Below are positions 33,393 to 46,410 of a stretch of 64,000 bases of DNA, in pieces (the first letter of the stretch is position 1; each line of letters starts with the position of its first letter). The stretch is from Diatrype stigma (taxonomy: Eukaryota; Ascomycota; Sordariomycetes; Xylariales; Diatrypaceae): NCBI GenBank assembly GCA_022225965.2, contig JAKJXP020000014.1:310001-374000 (forward strand), given 5' to 3'. The translations under genes were made by a program, and so were the position numbers. The notes below the pieces were generated by a model that saw only the letters and a list, made by a program, of their open reading frames with translations, was not told where the DNA came from and searched no databases.

Positions 33393-36300
33393 ATGAATAT
33401 GCTACAGGCTTCGAGGAGATCGTATGTGTGTTGGCGGTGTTCCCTCGGCACATCAAGGGCAGGTCGCCTTGATGCAAGGCCGACAGCATCTTTAGCGGCC
33501 AGGGGCGATCTCAATGCGCCCCTGAATACAAGGGTTCTGAATAGAAGGGTATGTTACCAGCCGCCCATCAAACTAGACTGCATGACATTCACGCTGACAG
33601 ATATCCCCAGAGCTTTGCAACAGTTGAAAGTGGCAAGCGGGACCCATCAGCGTCCGAAAATGCTTCCAGACGGCCAGACAAACGTCTCCCGATCAGGGAG
33701 CGCCTGCGTATCTGGGAACAGGAACACCCTGAAGCAACACTAGCTATGCTTACGGATACTCCTGAAGAAGGCGAACTATCCAATAGTTACACACGCCCAC
33801 AAAACGTAGCCATGGCACAGTTTGACACGAGCGCACCATTATTCCAGGGAGACGAACTTGGAGAGCTGCGTGGAGACGATTCTCTCCTGAAACCTGGAGA
33901 CCTGGTTGAACTAAGGTATACCCTTTCCCACACCTCACCCGTCGTGAACATGTCTAATATATAATGTTCAGCTCCGAGGGCTCAAGACGTCCGGTGCTTG
34001 CTGTCTGCCTCGGTCGGTTCAACGGTTACGAGCATTACTATACTAGCAGTGCCAAGTGGTTCTACGGGCTAGGGTTACGAACGCTCTTTACCATCCGTGG
34101 TTTCGCCTCACCTGATGAGATAGCCCCTGTCATTGCAGAGCTACCTGATAGAGCGGCCTCGTTGGAAGATTTGAACATATTGCAAGATCTCGGGCACGCC
34201 CCGTCACGAGAGGCAGGTTCCAAACTCCTCCTGAAAATGCTGCAGTTTGTCCAGACCTCGGAATCCATTTACCAGGACCATGCTGGCACATTAGATGCCT
34301 CGAGCTCATTCATTGGTGATCCCAAAAAACATCGATACCTCACTCTGTATGAGATTGCCGAATTCCTACTTGACGAGAGGCTCAAGGATCATAATGGCGT
34401 GTTCGCTCCGGCTGCACTGTACGCAGTGCATAGATCACTTATGCTGGACGAGGTATTCTTCAGACCACTGAGAACGATGGGTCACCGGAGATCCTACATC
34501 TTCGAGGTGAGCCCACTTTCCGAAGTCGAGATTATACAAGAGGTAGATGAAATGGCCCGTGTGTATCTGGATACTCCGCCGGACGAGAGGAAGGGTTTAT
34601 CACTGTCCAAATTCATCGAGACGGCCCGAAAAGCCATTGACGAAAGCCGCAAACGCCGACAATGGTCACAAACCGGTATAATTGGGCCTTCCACTACCGA
34701 GGAACCACAGCTGCCGGAGTGGTCCAGCACAGATATCCAGATCTTGCGGTTCATGGAGCTTTGGGCCGGATATCAGAAGTTCCCCAACTATTCGCGCCTC
34801 CAGTGTTCAGGCTCTGCTATCCTGCGGGCTATGGACAGATATCAAGATGCTCTACAACTTTCACCGGCGGCAGGGTGGACATTTCTTCAGGAGGTCTCCT
34901 GGATACCCCCCTGGGAGATCCCAGCGCGGTATAATGTGCGTTTCCCGGATGTAGAATTGAAACGTGGCGGCGGATTTGTCCGACCAGCCGCCGCCACGCT
35001 TGAGCAGCACCTGACGAGTGATATATTCGCCGATGCACGCAAGGACTGGGAGGGGGTAACCGCTTACTGTATTGACTCCGAGGCCACTATGGATATTGAC
35101 GATGCGGTTTCCTTGGAAAAGACGTCAGTTCCTGGTCAGTACTGGATCCACGTCCACGTTGCAGACCCAGCATCATCCTTCGCCGCCGGAACGCCCGTGG
35201 CCAAATACGCCGAGCTTATCCCAGAAACCATCTACCTACCTGGTCACTTCGAACGTATGCTGCCTAGCAACATCAGCCAGGAAAAGTTCTCTCTCGCACC
35301 CGACAAGCCTTGTCTCACGTTCAGCGCCCTGGTGAACGAAGAAGGGCAGGTTTTGGAAAACCAGATTACTCCCGGGCGCATGAAGGAGGTCGTGTATATG
35401 ACTGGAGAAGATGTCGCCGCCGCTATCGGGGAAACCCGCGCAGATCCGGTACCTTCCTCAGACAAGATAGCCGTTGGTCCCGAGCCCCAACCGAGTCCGG
35501 CGCCGCCGCGGAAGATGACCCGCTCCACGGATCTCACCCGGGAGCAGCTCGCCGAGCTCACCAAGCTCTCCGAGCTCGGGCAGGCGATTCAAACCATCCG
35601 GCTGCAGCGGGGTGCGACGCCCTTCTTCCAGCCGCGGCCAGAGGCGGCGGTCTACTTCGACCAGGTGACGCAGAGCGATCAGGACAATTTTGTGGTGACG
35701 TCGGGCGACCCGTCGATCCGCGTGGGGTACGCGTCGCGCACGGCGACGGCGCTCGTCGAGCACGCCATGCGGCTGGCGGGTGAGGTGGCCGCGCGCTGGT
35801 GCCACGACCGTGGCATCCCCATCCCGTACCGCACGCAGCCGCTCGCGGCCCAGAACGCCAGCCTGATCCAGCAATACACCCGCGACGTCTTCTACCCGCT
35901 CCTCGAGGCCGGCGTCCGCCCGGGCGACGCCCAGTGGCGCCACCTGCGCGCCCTGCTCGGCGGCGACGAGATCTCCACCACGGCCGGCCCCTATTTCACC
36001 CTCGGCGTCGACATGTACACGCGCGCCACGTCGCCGCTGCGCCGCTTCTCCGACCTGATCGTCCACTGGCAGATTGAGGCCGCCATCCTGCACGAGCGGC
36101 GCACCGGCCGGTCCCTCCTTCTGGACAACAAGAACGAAGGCCAGGGCATAGGCAAAGCGAACACAGAAGCGGAAGCGAACAGAAAGGACGAAGATGACGA
36201 TTCGAACTCTGTTGCTGCTGTTGATGCAGACGACAGCAACAACTTCCTCCCCTTCAGCCTCGACCGGCTCAACCGCATGCTGCCGATGCTGCGGATGCGG

Positions 36301-36738
36301 GAGCAGCTGACGCGGACGCTGACGCGGCGCGACGGCGCCGACCAGTGGATACTGCAGGCGCTGGTGCGGGCGTGGCAGTTCGGCGAGGCGGCCCTGCCCG
36401 AGACCTTCCGCTTCGAGGTGGTGCACGTGGCGGGCCGGCGCAGCATCATTGGCCGCCTCGACTGGTTCGAGCGCCCGGCCCTGATGCGGAGCGACGGCCT
36501 CGAGGGGATCGCCCGCATGGTCGACGTCCGCATCGGCGACGTCTTCCGCGTCCGCCTCCGCGACGTCAACGTACACGCCAAGCAGATCTTCGTCGAGGCC
36601 GTCGAGCGGCTCGAGTCGGTCGACGCCAGTGTCGATGCCGGCCCCCACGGAAAACAGGCGGAGAAAGGGAACGTCACAGCGCCAGTGACAGAGGGCGTGG
36701 AGGCGGCAGCGGCGAGCGCCGCGGCGACGACGATTTGA
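33393..36738 (+). CDS. cyt-4: mitochondrial RNase II-family exoribonuclease (CYT-4/Dss1)
   Basis: The exonuclease component of the mitochondrial RNA degradosome, which degrades and matures mitochondrial RNA 3' to 5' with the helicase Suv3. Exons are 33393-33548, 33611-33915 and 33972-36738, giving 1075 residues, close to the usual length. The N-terminus has a mitochondrial-type presequence (MNMLQASRRSYVCWRCSLG). The RNB domain starts near 505; its metal-binding motif reads IDSEATMDIDDAVS at about 521-534, with Asp residues placed as in RNase II. Later landmarks are HVADPA, LPGHFERMLP, the ARAT-like TRATSPLRRFSDLIVHWQ segment, and a C-terminal S1-like part ending VHAKQIFVEAVERL. An unusual low-complexity Asn/Asp-rich insert lies near 720-760 inside the RNB domain. 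The gene converges with reg1. Confidence 0.92.
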
Positions 36739-38216
36739 ACCTGCTCCCGAGGCAACTTTGGTACCTACCTGGCTTTGGAGAGAAAGGGGGAGGAAAAGGA
36801 CGGAAAAGGGGGTGCATCCGGTAGAAATCTCTTTTGCGCTGTGCTTTGGTTTGGGCATTGATGATGTATGATGTATATCAAACTGTACGATGAGAAATAC
36901 GCCGCTGAACACATGTAAAACCCATCTAACTTTGCTTGGACTTGACTACGTGAAGCAGATAACTTCCGTGAAAAGTAAAAAACTTGTTTCGTTCGAGTTC
37001 CTTCCCTTGAGATACTGAACCACACACATACCTATCTACCTATGAAACCGATGTTTGCAGCAATAGGAGAGCGACCCGGCTATACATAGTTAATATACAC
37101 TGCACCTCAACAATAACCAAGAAATATCTCAAGTCGCACATGGGGAAAAGGGACTCCCGTCCCGATCGAGCCGAGACATTTGCAAGTGTTGCTCCCCTTC
37201 CTCTCAATGAAGATTGTTTGTCCGTCGCCGCATGCATTGCCAACCTGGCACTACCTAGTACTAGAGATCTACTACAGTTCAGCTATATCATAAGCCGAAT
37301 CAAGCGGACAATGAACTGGTCAAGTACATTACAATGAAGGGTTGACCGCACAAGAAATTCAAAAATCAAAACATGTAGATCCGTATTTGCGAACTGGCGC
37401 GGAAGAGCTGAAGCCATATTGAGAACCAATACCAATAGTCGCTATAACCTCTGCATAGCTACTAACTACTATGTATGCCAGAAAAGTTCCATGCAAAAGG
37501 GCCAGCAGGTTGTCGAATAGAAGAAGTATAGATGATCACTGAGTAAAAAGTAACTGAACGCGTGCGTATCCAATCATATTATGATCATCATATTACGATC
37601 ATTAGAAGGCTGTTGTTCCGAGACACAAATGTATGTGTAACACGGAGCCAACACGGAGCCATAGCCCCCGGTCTCCTTCGCTCTAAAGCTATACCCGCAA
37701 CCCTTTTTTGATATCGCGCCGCAGACCTAAACACCTTCTTCCCTGGCTTCTAGTGCTGAAATCGCAGCATGCCTGTATGACCGTTCCCCCCTCCCCTTCC
37801 CCGTCCTCAAAACAAAACAAAAACAAAAACAACTCAGAGCGGACCCGGCACTCTGTTGATAAACACCCCTCCCCCGTTTGTGTGCCGTTTTCCGTTTCCT
37901 TGTTGCCTTTGATTCCATGCGGAAGCCCTGGTAAGGCGCCACCGGCTGATATGTTGCCTGTTGCCATTATTTTCCCCGACTGTCCCGCTTGAAAGCATTC
38001 AAAATCAAAGACTTGTTCCGCTGAGACACCAATGCCATGCAAGTTCATTATGGTTTGAAGCACGATAATTCAAAGTAAGCGTGTGTCGCCTAATCAGTAA
38101 ACCCAGTGACGGGTGACCAAACCCCCTCATTTGTACAGTTCTATTTCGTAAGGTCTTCGCCCTTGCCTCAGAACAATCACCTCCATAAGAAGGTCGCTGA
38201 GGCAATACCGAGATAG
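36739..38216. terminator. convergent 3' region between cyt-4 and reg1
   Basis: A 1.5-kb noncoding stretch lies between two convergent genes. It contains A-rich runs (for example aaaacaaaaacaaaaac near 37808-37830) and no supported gene. Confidence 0.45.
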
Positions 38217-38493
38217 TCACCTCCAGCCGACGTTCCTTATTACATGAAGGATATCCCGGGCAGTATTGACGGTTTCCACGACACGTCCGACGAAGCCTGG
38301 GTATGGTTGAGCTTCACCGTCAGCTGGCATCAACATCCCGGACTCTGTTCGACGCAGGCCTCCAGACTCCGCCGTTGGGCCGTCTTGAGACAAGGGACTT
38401 TGGGGACCCAACGACAGAAACTGAGACTGGGGTTCGACTGGACTTGACACCGGGGTGGGACTATCGGTATCTAGTACCGGAGCATCTAGGAGA

Positions 38494-38530
<37 letters not shown>

Positions 38531-40050
38531 AGTAAAGCGCTCGGGATGGTTTTGAAGGTCGTAGCGTATCTTGAGAGGTCGAAGGCGACAATGTAGAGCC
38601 CCTAGGGGAACCTCTAGGAGAGCCCTTGCTGTGCTTCATCGCAGTCTCAGGGGGTTCTGGCGAATCTATACGGTATTTGAGTGTTGTTGACGGCAACATA
38701 GCAATTGTCTTGCTTTCTGCAGTCAGATTCGGTTGCGGTTTCCGTATGATAGGCTTCTTTATAGACCTCGTTGGCTTCATCATGATCGCGTCGTCATCCG
38801 AGTCGCTGTCCTCGCCATACCTCCACCGAGCCTGTTCCAGCTCATCGTCGTCGTCGTCATCTGCCTTGACGTCTACAGCAATACACTGTGTGACCTGCTC
38901 ATCGAAATGAATATGTTTTCGTTCGGCCGCGGGAGTTTCGATACCCGATGTTGAAGTAGACGATACACCACATGTGTTATCGTAGGACCGTCTCCGGGAA
39001 GAGAAGGGGAAAGTAATGTAATCCGTAGTTGACCTGTGTATGCTTGGACGAGCTACCCGCATGGTTCCGTCTTTCTGTTGGGCTTGGACTGCCGCGGTTG
39101 CCTGTTTGAGCAAGGATGACGACGACAAAGACCGCTGTAACATGACCTCCGACATGCTCCTCTTCTTCAGGATGGGCTTCTTGTGGGCGAATGAACCGTG
39201 CCTTGACAAAGCCGAACGTTTTTGCTTGGTACCGTTGGGGGAAGTATGCGTCTGCAGTGGTCCATATAACCAGGTTACATCACAGTCTTTGAGCCTATCA
39301 TACAGTTAGTAAAGCGAGTAAGTTGAAGAGCAAGACGATTGAATAGTACCAGTTCAAGGTCTCAGGCGAGATAGTTTTGAGGTTGTATTTGTTCTTCATC
39401 CAAGTCCGCCACGAGGCATTCTCTAGCCGAGGGCCATTGGTGTATTCGCCCCTCTTGGAGACAATATACCGCCACGAGGACCAGATGTCTTCCTCCCTCC
39501 AATTGTGGGACAAGTAGTCGACGTGATGAGTGGGGTGCTGCTTGACGGCCGAGTCATCCTCGGCATGGTCGACGAGTTCGGGTGTTCCAGGGCGTGATGT
39601 CGTAGCCGACACATCTTCGGAAGGCGAGACAGTGTAAGAGTTTCCGGTCCCGGGACTTAAGGGAGGTTCTAAATCTTCTAACGGGCCAAGGAATGGTCCA
39701 TTATCGATAGCCGGCATAACAATCTGATGTCGACATTTGGCGTGGATTTCATCCTCGCATTGACCATCTAGTGATAAATTAGTGGCAGGAGTGGAGGAGT
39801 AAGATGGTTCAATCGAATCGGCGGGAAGTGCGGGAGGCGATGATGGTGTCGAACATGGACTCGAGTCCGGGACAAGATGAAGCGACTCGTGATAGGCTTC
39901 CTCGTACAGGTCGTTCAGTCGTGAAGTAGACGACGAGGTTTGGAATTTCGTCGACTTCGATGAGTCGAATCTGGGCTGAGATCGTGATCGGCGCAGTCCG
40001 GCTGACGAAGAGAAAGGATTGTTATCCTCCGCCGCGAGTACTACCGCCAT
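38217..40050 (-). CDS. reg1: Reg1-type protein phosphatase 1 regulatory subunit
   Basis: Reg1 directs the PP1 catalytic subunit Glc7 to Snf1 and Mig1-type targets and so controls glucose repression. Exons are 40050-39350 and 39294-38217 (intron 39295-39349), giving 592 residues. The conserved fungal domain DUF1752 spans the splice: ENASWRTWMKNKYNL, then ISPETLNW joined to LKDCDVTWLYGP, near 208-246. A basic segment KKPILKKRSMSE follows. The core PP1-binding element KHIHFDEQVTQCIAVD is at about 360-375; HIHF matches the Reg1 family docking site. The remainder is Ser/Pro-rich and disordered, with an Asp run coded by a (GAC)n repeat near 38494-38527. The conserved C-terminal end VVETVNTARDILHVIRNVGWR is also present. 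The gene lies tail to tail with cyt-4. Confidence 0.92.
38494..38527 (-). repeat. coding trinucleotide repeat (poly-Asp)
   Basis: About eleven TCG/TCA-type triplets on the plus strand read as an Asp run in reg1. Length is probably polymorphic. Confidence 0.8.
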
Positions 40051-43000
40051 GTTTGATGTTCTGCCTCTATTTCGTTTTCTTTTTTCTCCTTCCTTCTCCT
40101 TTCCCGTCTCGCGAACAGTGTAGCGGCGTATACGACGCAGTACAATGAGGTGCGATGCAGCAGGTGGTGCTACGCTACGCTGTGCCTAATCCTGATCCTC
40201 CGACTGCGTAACTCCTAGATGTCTGATAAATCGTCGTCATGGAAATCCTCCGGTGGCTCAGCGAAGAAATACTTCTGACTGCGTCCAACGGTATTGATTA
40301 GTACAAGAAAACCCTGTTTTCCTCGTCGCCGTCGGATTTTCCGTGTGCTTGCGCATAAGCTATTCTTGCGGGTGTCCGACCTCGTCTTTCGAGAGGAATT
40401 GAGTCTGATATGTATGCCGTAGTGGTTGTTAAAAGGGACGTGAGATGTGTTCAAGTCACGTAGAGATCTCTTCCTCTTGAGGCAGTCTTTTAGTGGGTAC
40501 TAGTATTGACGCCGGATCCTCCAGGCCTTAATATGCCAGGAGGTGTAACGAGAAGACAAAAATGTGGTGATGCGAATAAACAGGGTTTTGAAAGTTCATT
40601 CGACGTGGTTTGGTGTGTACAGGCCGAGCGGGAGAGGGCACATGTGTATATGTGTGCGTCTATATGTGTGTGTATATGTATATGTAGGATTCTGAGTGGT
40701 TGTATTGTATAGTTACTATGCAGGCTGTTGTATACCTGTAGGTATGGTGCAATATGGTATGTAGTATGGCATGGGGTATGGGTATGGCAGGTGTCGCGTA
40801 GATGTAAGAAGGTTTGAAGTAAAAATGGAGAGATAAGAGCGAGTTTGAGATTGAAATTGGAGTCCGTCTGTCCGTCCCCCGTCGAGAATCCAGAAGCCAG
40901 AATCCAGAAGTCCAGAAGTGTCAGTTAGCATGGGAAAGTCATGGTATGTACATACGTACATCGGCTTTACCTACCAGACGAGAAGAGTTCACGGCAGAAA
41001 TTCCACTAGTGTGTGGGGGACAAATGGAGGGCAAGCGCTTGAGGTGCACATTTCAAGTACATGCATAAGTAGGATGTATGTATGTATGTATATATGTATG
41101 TATATACGCATGTATGTATGTGTGTAGTGTGTGTCGTAGGTGCTAATCTGCGATTGTTGTAGGCAAGTCACTGTACCATGCAGGCGAATGGATTCCGGTA
41201 GATCGGAAGGTTGTTGCAAGGGTTCTGAGTGCTCCCTCCTGGGCTGCTACGCGGCGTGAGGGGCCAGCAGCCAGCAGCCAGCAGCCTGCGGCCAGCAGGC
41301 GAGAAGACCGGTCACACAGCCCAGGATCTAACTGCTACCTATGCCAGCCTAGCTACATACATACCTACAGTAGGTAGTCTAGTTTTCATTCCCTAAATAC
41401 CTACCTAGACTACGAAGTAGGTAATCGGAGAATCGGCCATGTACCTAAGAAGCCAGCAGGGCGATACGGTACCTACGCAACTACGGCCTGGGAGTAGCAG
41501 GAAGCACAATGCGGCGTCCAGCAGTCCTATATCTACCACCGTACCACATGTACCTATAGGGGACATGAATAGCACGGTAAGTATGTAGTACGTAGGTAGG
41601 TTGAGACTGACAACAAGGCGGTTGTATGTATGTAGAGTACAAAACAAAGTTAGGCTACGTACAATTGTTCAAGACGGGACTGCCTACTACTCTATTTACC
41701 TACATGTACATAGTTGGCGGTAGGTAGGAGATCCGGAAGACGGAAGGATGCGGGAGCGGGAATTCGACAAGATGTTTACTGTTGCTGATAGGGACGTAGG
41801 GGACGGTGAGCGAAGACGGATCGCCAACCCAACTATGTACTAACTATAAGGTACAGCCATGCCATTGGATTCTTATACACGTAAGCACTGTGAGTATTGA
41901 CGCAGCTCCAAGGCCATAATTATAGGTAACGACTATAGTAGACAACAGTAGCAGATCTTGATATGCCGAAAATCAGGCCAGGTACGTGTGCCTACACCGC
42001 GCGCGGCCTACAGCAATGGGATTGCATTCTCTATGCTATATGAGGTAGGCATACCGCCATGCCAATGCGTGAGATGCATATCCTAGCTGAGGTTGCATGC
42101 CTGTCAGCTTCATGGCGGGCCATCCATCCTTACGGTTGGCCTGATTGCAGACGTGAGGTGTGTTCGTGCCGCATGCCTAGGTAGTAGGTGCATGCGAAGG
42201 TGCAGAAGTCCCAGCAGGGGTTTTGTTTGGTTCATTCTGTATTCGCAAAGGAAAGCCAGGATGGCCAAACCTGGCATCCTCATCACCACTGCTGTAATGT
42301 GCAAGCTTGCAAGGTGTAACGACGAGGCAGATAGGGACGGGGTCGCAAGCCTATATTGTGTCCGTACACGTTCTGTACGGAACGGAGTTGTACAATCATC
42401 CCTACGTAAGCAACTACACCTAGGGGTGCTGGGGCGTAGATCTGATTCACTATGACTGGAATTGGACCGGACCAAACGTTGTTATGGCTGTCTTGCTCTG
42501 TGATTAGTCTGTGATGATAGGTATGTCTACGAAGTATATACCTAGATATGGTAATGGGGTTCTCCGTGGGGAGAACCAAACGCTCGGACACTGGGCGTTT
42601 GTCATTCCAACATGCATATCAAGGCATTTATAGGTTATCTACAGACTACTACGCAGACTACGACCACATGCTTCGTACATAGGTACCCAGGTAAGTGATG
42701 CAAACAACCTAGGTAAGACAAGAATGCGGGGCTGGAAGACAAGAGAACCGAACATCCGTCCGAACTTTTGCTACGATACGGAGGTTGTGGGAGAGGTTCA
42801 GAAAGGGATACGGAGTATGAATATACGATTGAGATACAGACTTTTCCTACCACTTCATCAAGATACCTATTTAGGTACCTGCAATTACGTTGGTCGTGTC
42901 ACCATCTTGAGTTGATATCATAACCTTGGAAGGACACGGCTGTCAATCACGAATGATCCATGCCTTATGGTGAACTTTGCATAGTAGTAAGACTTGAAAC

Positions 43001-43489
43001 TGCAGCCAGAGCCTAGAACCCCGAAGATGAGGTGATTCGATTCGCTGACCCTGTGTGGTATTTGCAAGCCGCATATCACTATGTACTAACTACGACGTAT
43101 GCGTATGAATGTTGTTACGGCTGTTCAGTTCGTTATAACTATGCCCGGAACCCCAGATATTTGGTTGAGGCAACCGTTCGGGCCTCGTGAGTTAGCCCTC
43201 TCTACAGCAACTACAGTCAGGTATGTAGGCAGTTTCTCAAATGCCGAAGTGAAATGGCCATCCAGGATATGTACTTATGTAGTTAGACGGTACTGTAAGA
43301 TACTCATCTAACTACCTATTAGGTACGAAGTACTCCGGCATCATCTGTTCACGCGAACAAGCCTACCTAGGTAGTCTATTTGACCACCTGCTTACTGGAT
43401 TGCTGGCTTGCTAGCAGTTGATGGAGGGTGTCTGGCAGTTCTGGGCGTGAATCCACTCACCCACTTCGACAGAATTTGCAGATCACTTA
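40051..43489. other. reg1 upstream region and gene-poor spacer
   Basis: The first kilobase is presumably the long leader and promoter of reg1. A TATG/TATA microsatellite lies at 41075-41120, CAGCAGC repeats at 41261-41300, and TACCTAGG palindromes are frequent (41388-41415, 42176-42190, 43366-43376). None of the short open frames is convincing. Confidence 0.5.
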
Positions 43490-43543
43490 ACGTATTAGCC
43501 CCAAAGATCGGCCAGCCCCAAAGCTCGGCCACCTGATTTCTCA
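43490..43543 (+). repeat. left terminal inverted repeat of the 449-base element
   Basis: Pairs with 43885-43938 with three mismatches in 54 positions (A/G, G/A and C/T). Confidence 0.9.
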
Positions 43544-43884
43544 TATAAAACCCAACTTTTTAAACGCGTATAACTTCGTTATACCTTAATGTATCTTTTT
43601 GAAATTTATATGATATATTATTTACGATATAAATTATATAATAAGATTTTTATTTTATTTTATTTTATAAATCCTAGCGTTATATATGAAAATAACGGTT
43701 AATTGCATATATAAATATGCCGCATATATACATAACCGTATATACGGCTTTTAAATTACTTAGTATTAATTTTATATATTTTTTATATAAAAATATATTT
43801 AAAAAGCAATATAATTATTAAAACTTTACGTAAATTAATAAAGTATTCGTAAAGTTATGAATTTTTAAAGTATTATAACTAAAG

Positions 43885-43938
43885 TAAGAAATTAGGTGGC
43901 CGAGCTCTGGGGCTGGCCGATCTTTGGGGCTAATACGT
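43885..43938 (-). repeat. right terminal inverted repeat of the 449-base element
   Basis: Inverted copy of 43490-43543; ends TAATACGT followed by TA. Confidence 0.9.
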
Positions 43939-46081
43939 TAGTCGAGACCAGCGTTAGGCCAGCATTGCTTTGTGGGTTATGCGGGGATGCTTGAGGCTAA
44001 GCTGGCTAGAACTCCGGAAAGATCGCCTTGCGTATCATTCAGCCACTCATCCACTCGACGCCCCTTGAACTCGTAGTTCTTAGCAGGCTTAGTTAAGTGT
44101 TGTTCCTATAAGCAGAGAGGTGTGCTACTGGATGACTAAAAACACACATCCGGACCGTCATTCGTATCCCTTCGTATCCCGAAACCATGAGATTATCTGC
44201 ATTCTCACCTCTGGGCATTTCTTCGAAGCAACAGGTTTTATTGATCAGCTGGGTGCTTTCCAGTCGGACTAGATTCTAGTCTAGGTGAGTCAAGTCAAGA
44301 TGGCACAGAGAAGAGGCACTTCGAAACGGCACTAGAAAAACCAAGCACTAACTACCGTACTACCAGCTAACTCACTGAAGTTTTCTCGAACTAGAGAGCC
44401 TCACCTCGAAAAATCAATGGTTCTTGATGTTGCCGCTCCGGAGTCCTGCAGCTTCTAGAAGCGTACACGTTAGTTGCTTCCCTATGGCCTATAAAGAAAC
44501 CCCTTCAAACAGGAGAATTTGTTAGTAGAACTGTTAGTAGAACCTACAGCGGTTAAGCCCCTGTATGGGCCGGCCCTTTACTCGGATCTGGCAAAGCTCC
44601 TTGATTATACACATGTAGATTTTCAGATATCACGGGATGAGATCTCTATTGCAATTAACCAATACTGGGAAGCGTCTGTGCCGTCTATTAAGGCTGAGTT
44701 GAGTCAGTGCTCGTGTCGGGTGGGACCCCCTTATCGGGAATATTCGGTACAACTCTGCGAAAGACTCAAGGTAGGAGAAGAGGGGGGCTATCAAGCTCGG
44801 AGGCCATCCGGTTCTAGTTTTACCAAGTATAAGTCTAGGTTTCGATTGGTACAAGCACATAGTCAATGTTAGACATGGAATCTCTTTTACAACTTAACGT
44901 ACATGAGATCAACCCGTTCATCGGCTCACCCTGGTTGTCAGGTCGCACATATTGGCGATATCATCGAACGCGCTAGCGTGTGATAATTATCCCTATTTAG
45001 TTTATACGGAACTACCTATATGGACATGCTCAGCTATGCAATGGCGAATACATGATCTTAATAGAGCGGGTCTCCGTAGTTGATAGGCATCCATGTATAT
45101 ATTCCATCAGCCTAGCCCCTTATTTAGCAACCTCCAATTCACCCAGATTTCGGTATTTTCTTCAAGAGGATAAGATGACAGGAACGACAGCATCGAAATT
45201 AAGTGACTCACATCCCAGAGAATAGGTAGGCCTAGGTGATTTAGTTCATACAACATCAACTTGTCAAGGCCACCACTCTGTAATAGAGCGCGTGGTGGTA
45301 ACATGCCGCTATAATCTTCGCGTACTTGGTTCAGCAATATGTCAGCATCACACCAATGTCATGATATCCGTGTCAATCTAAGCCAGAGAGCCACCCTCTC
45401 AGGGGCTTTTCTTGAGATCAAGAAGTAACCGAAACTCTGTCACCCTTACTCAAGAACTGCCCGTTCTCCCAGGTTCCTGTCTCCGAATTACCCCTATCTC
45501 TAACATGCAGCCTGGTGCGTAGTAGTTGCTACAGTGATGGGTGAAGTCAAGATCCAACTCTAAATGCCTGATCGATGTATCCCTTACTTGTTTCGTAGGT
45601 GCCCGACGTCGATCGATCGGGAGTTCCCCGGCAGCCGGCCTTTGCCCAGCGCCAAGTTCCCAGGAACTTTGAGCCGCGCGCCCGGATAGACATAAGGGGG
45701 ATCCCATCCTGGGCCGTGTGTCCAATGGGGGGCGCTGCCAATGACGTGGTTGGAGAGCTGGAGGTGTCGATAATTTGTGAGTAATCACTTGGGATCGTCG
45801 ATCATCTACCTGTCTCGTCGGACTGATCTATAAACTACCAAGTAATCACAGCTTCCGGTGAGGAAATCTCTTTACCGGACCATAAGTCGTCCTTACCTTA
45901 ATTTGAGTACGTACACATGTGCCCATTCGGTAAAGGAGGGCAGGTTAATATCATGGATGCATGGTGGTATTGATGGCGATGCGATAGCGGTGATGGATGA
46001 CAGAGATAAAGGCCTATAAGCTATGGACATTTTCTGGTGCTGCGGGAAGAGCAATATCCCCTGAGTGTAATTTGCTGCAAC

Positions 46082-46142
<61 letters not shown>

Positions 46143-46410
46143 GCCTGCCTGCGTGTCTTTGATGCAGGTATGTGCTGCAGACGCCATAGCGAAGGGGAAA
46201 CGCACGCTGCATGATACCTGGGCTGCCTGGGTAGCGACTACTGGGTAGCTAGGGCGGGTTTCTCATTAATATACAGATAGCAACCGCATCTACACACTAT
46301 ACAGACTATAACTAGACGATATCAGCAGCTCTTAGGTAGCTAGTGGCGTCCGTACTAAGCTACAAACCATGGAAGGAAGCGAATCGACCTCGATCCCCTT
46401 GAAGCGACTA
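43939..46410. other. spacer between two transposon relics
   Basis: No recognisable gene is present. An open stretch at 44519-44872 on the plus strand encodes about 117 residues but starts without ATG; it is discussed as a finding. A (CTGT)n microsatellite lies near the right end. Confidence 0.4.
46081..46140. repeat. (CTGT)15 microsatellite
   Basis: Fifteen perfect copies of CTGT are followed by CTGC units. It lies about 270 bases left of the 3.4-kb element. Confidence 0.95.

Larger units (their letters stand above)
43490..43938. mobile_element. MITE-like TIR element with TA target duplication
   Basis: Two 54-base terminal inverted repeats (43490-43543 and 43885-43938) enclose 341 bases of very AT-rich DNA. 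The ends read ACGTATTAGCCCC and the arms differ at only three positions, each a transition. The dinucleotide TA flanks both sides (43488-43489 and 43939-43940), the target duplication of Tc1/mariner and pogo-type elements. There is no coding capacity. The AT-rich core and transition-only differences are what RIP leaves. It is best read as a non-autonomous DNA transposon copy. Confidence 0.85.

Noticed and set aside
35458..36912. Long minus-strand open frame of 484 codons
   Set aside because: It lies opposite the GC-rich 3' part of cyt-4. The protein is low-complexity Arg/Ala/Val and the sense strand has clear RNB motifs.
45997..46248. Open frames with poly-Cys/Leu or poly-Thr/Asp stretches
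   Set aside because: They are products of the (CTGT)n microsatellite read in different frames.
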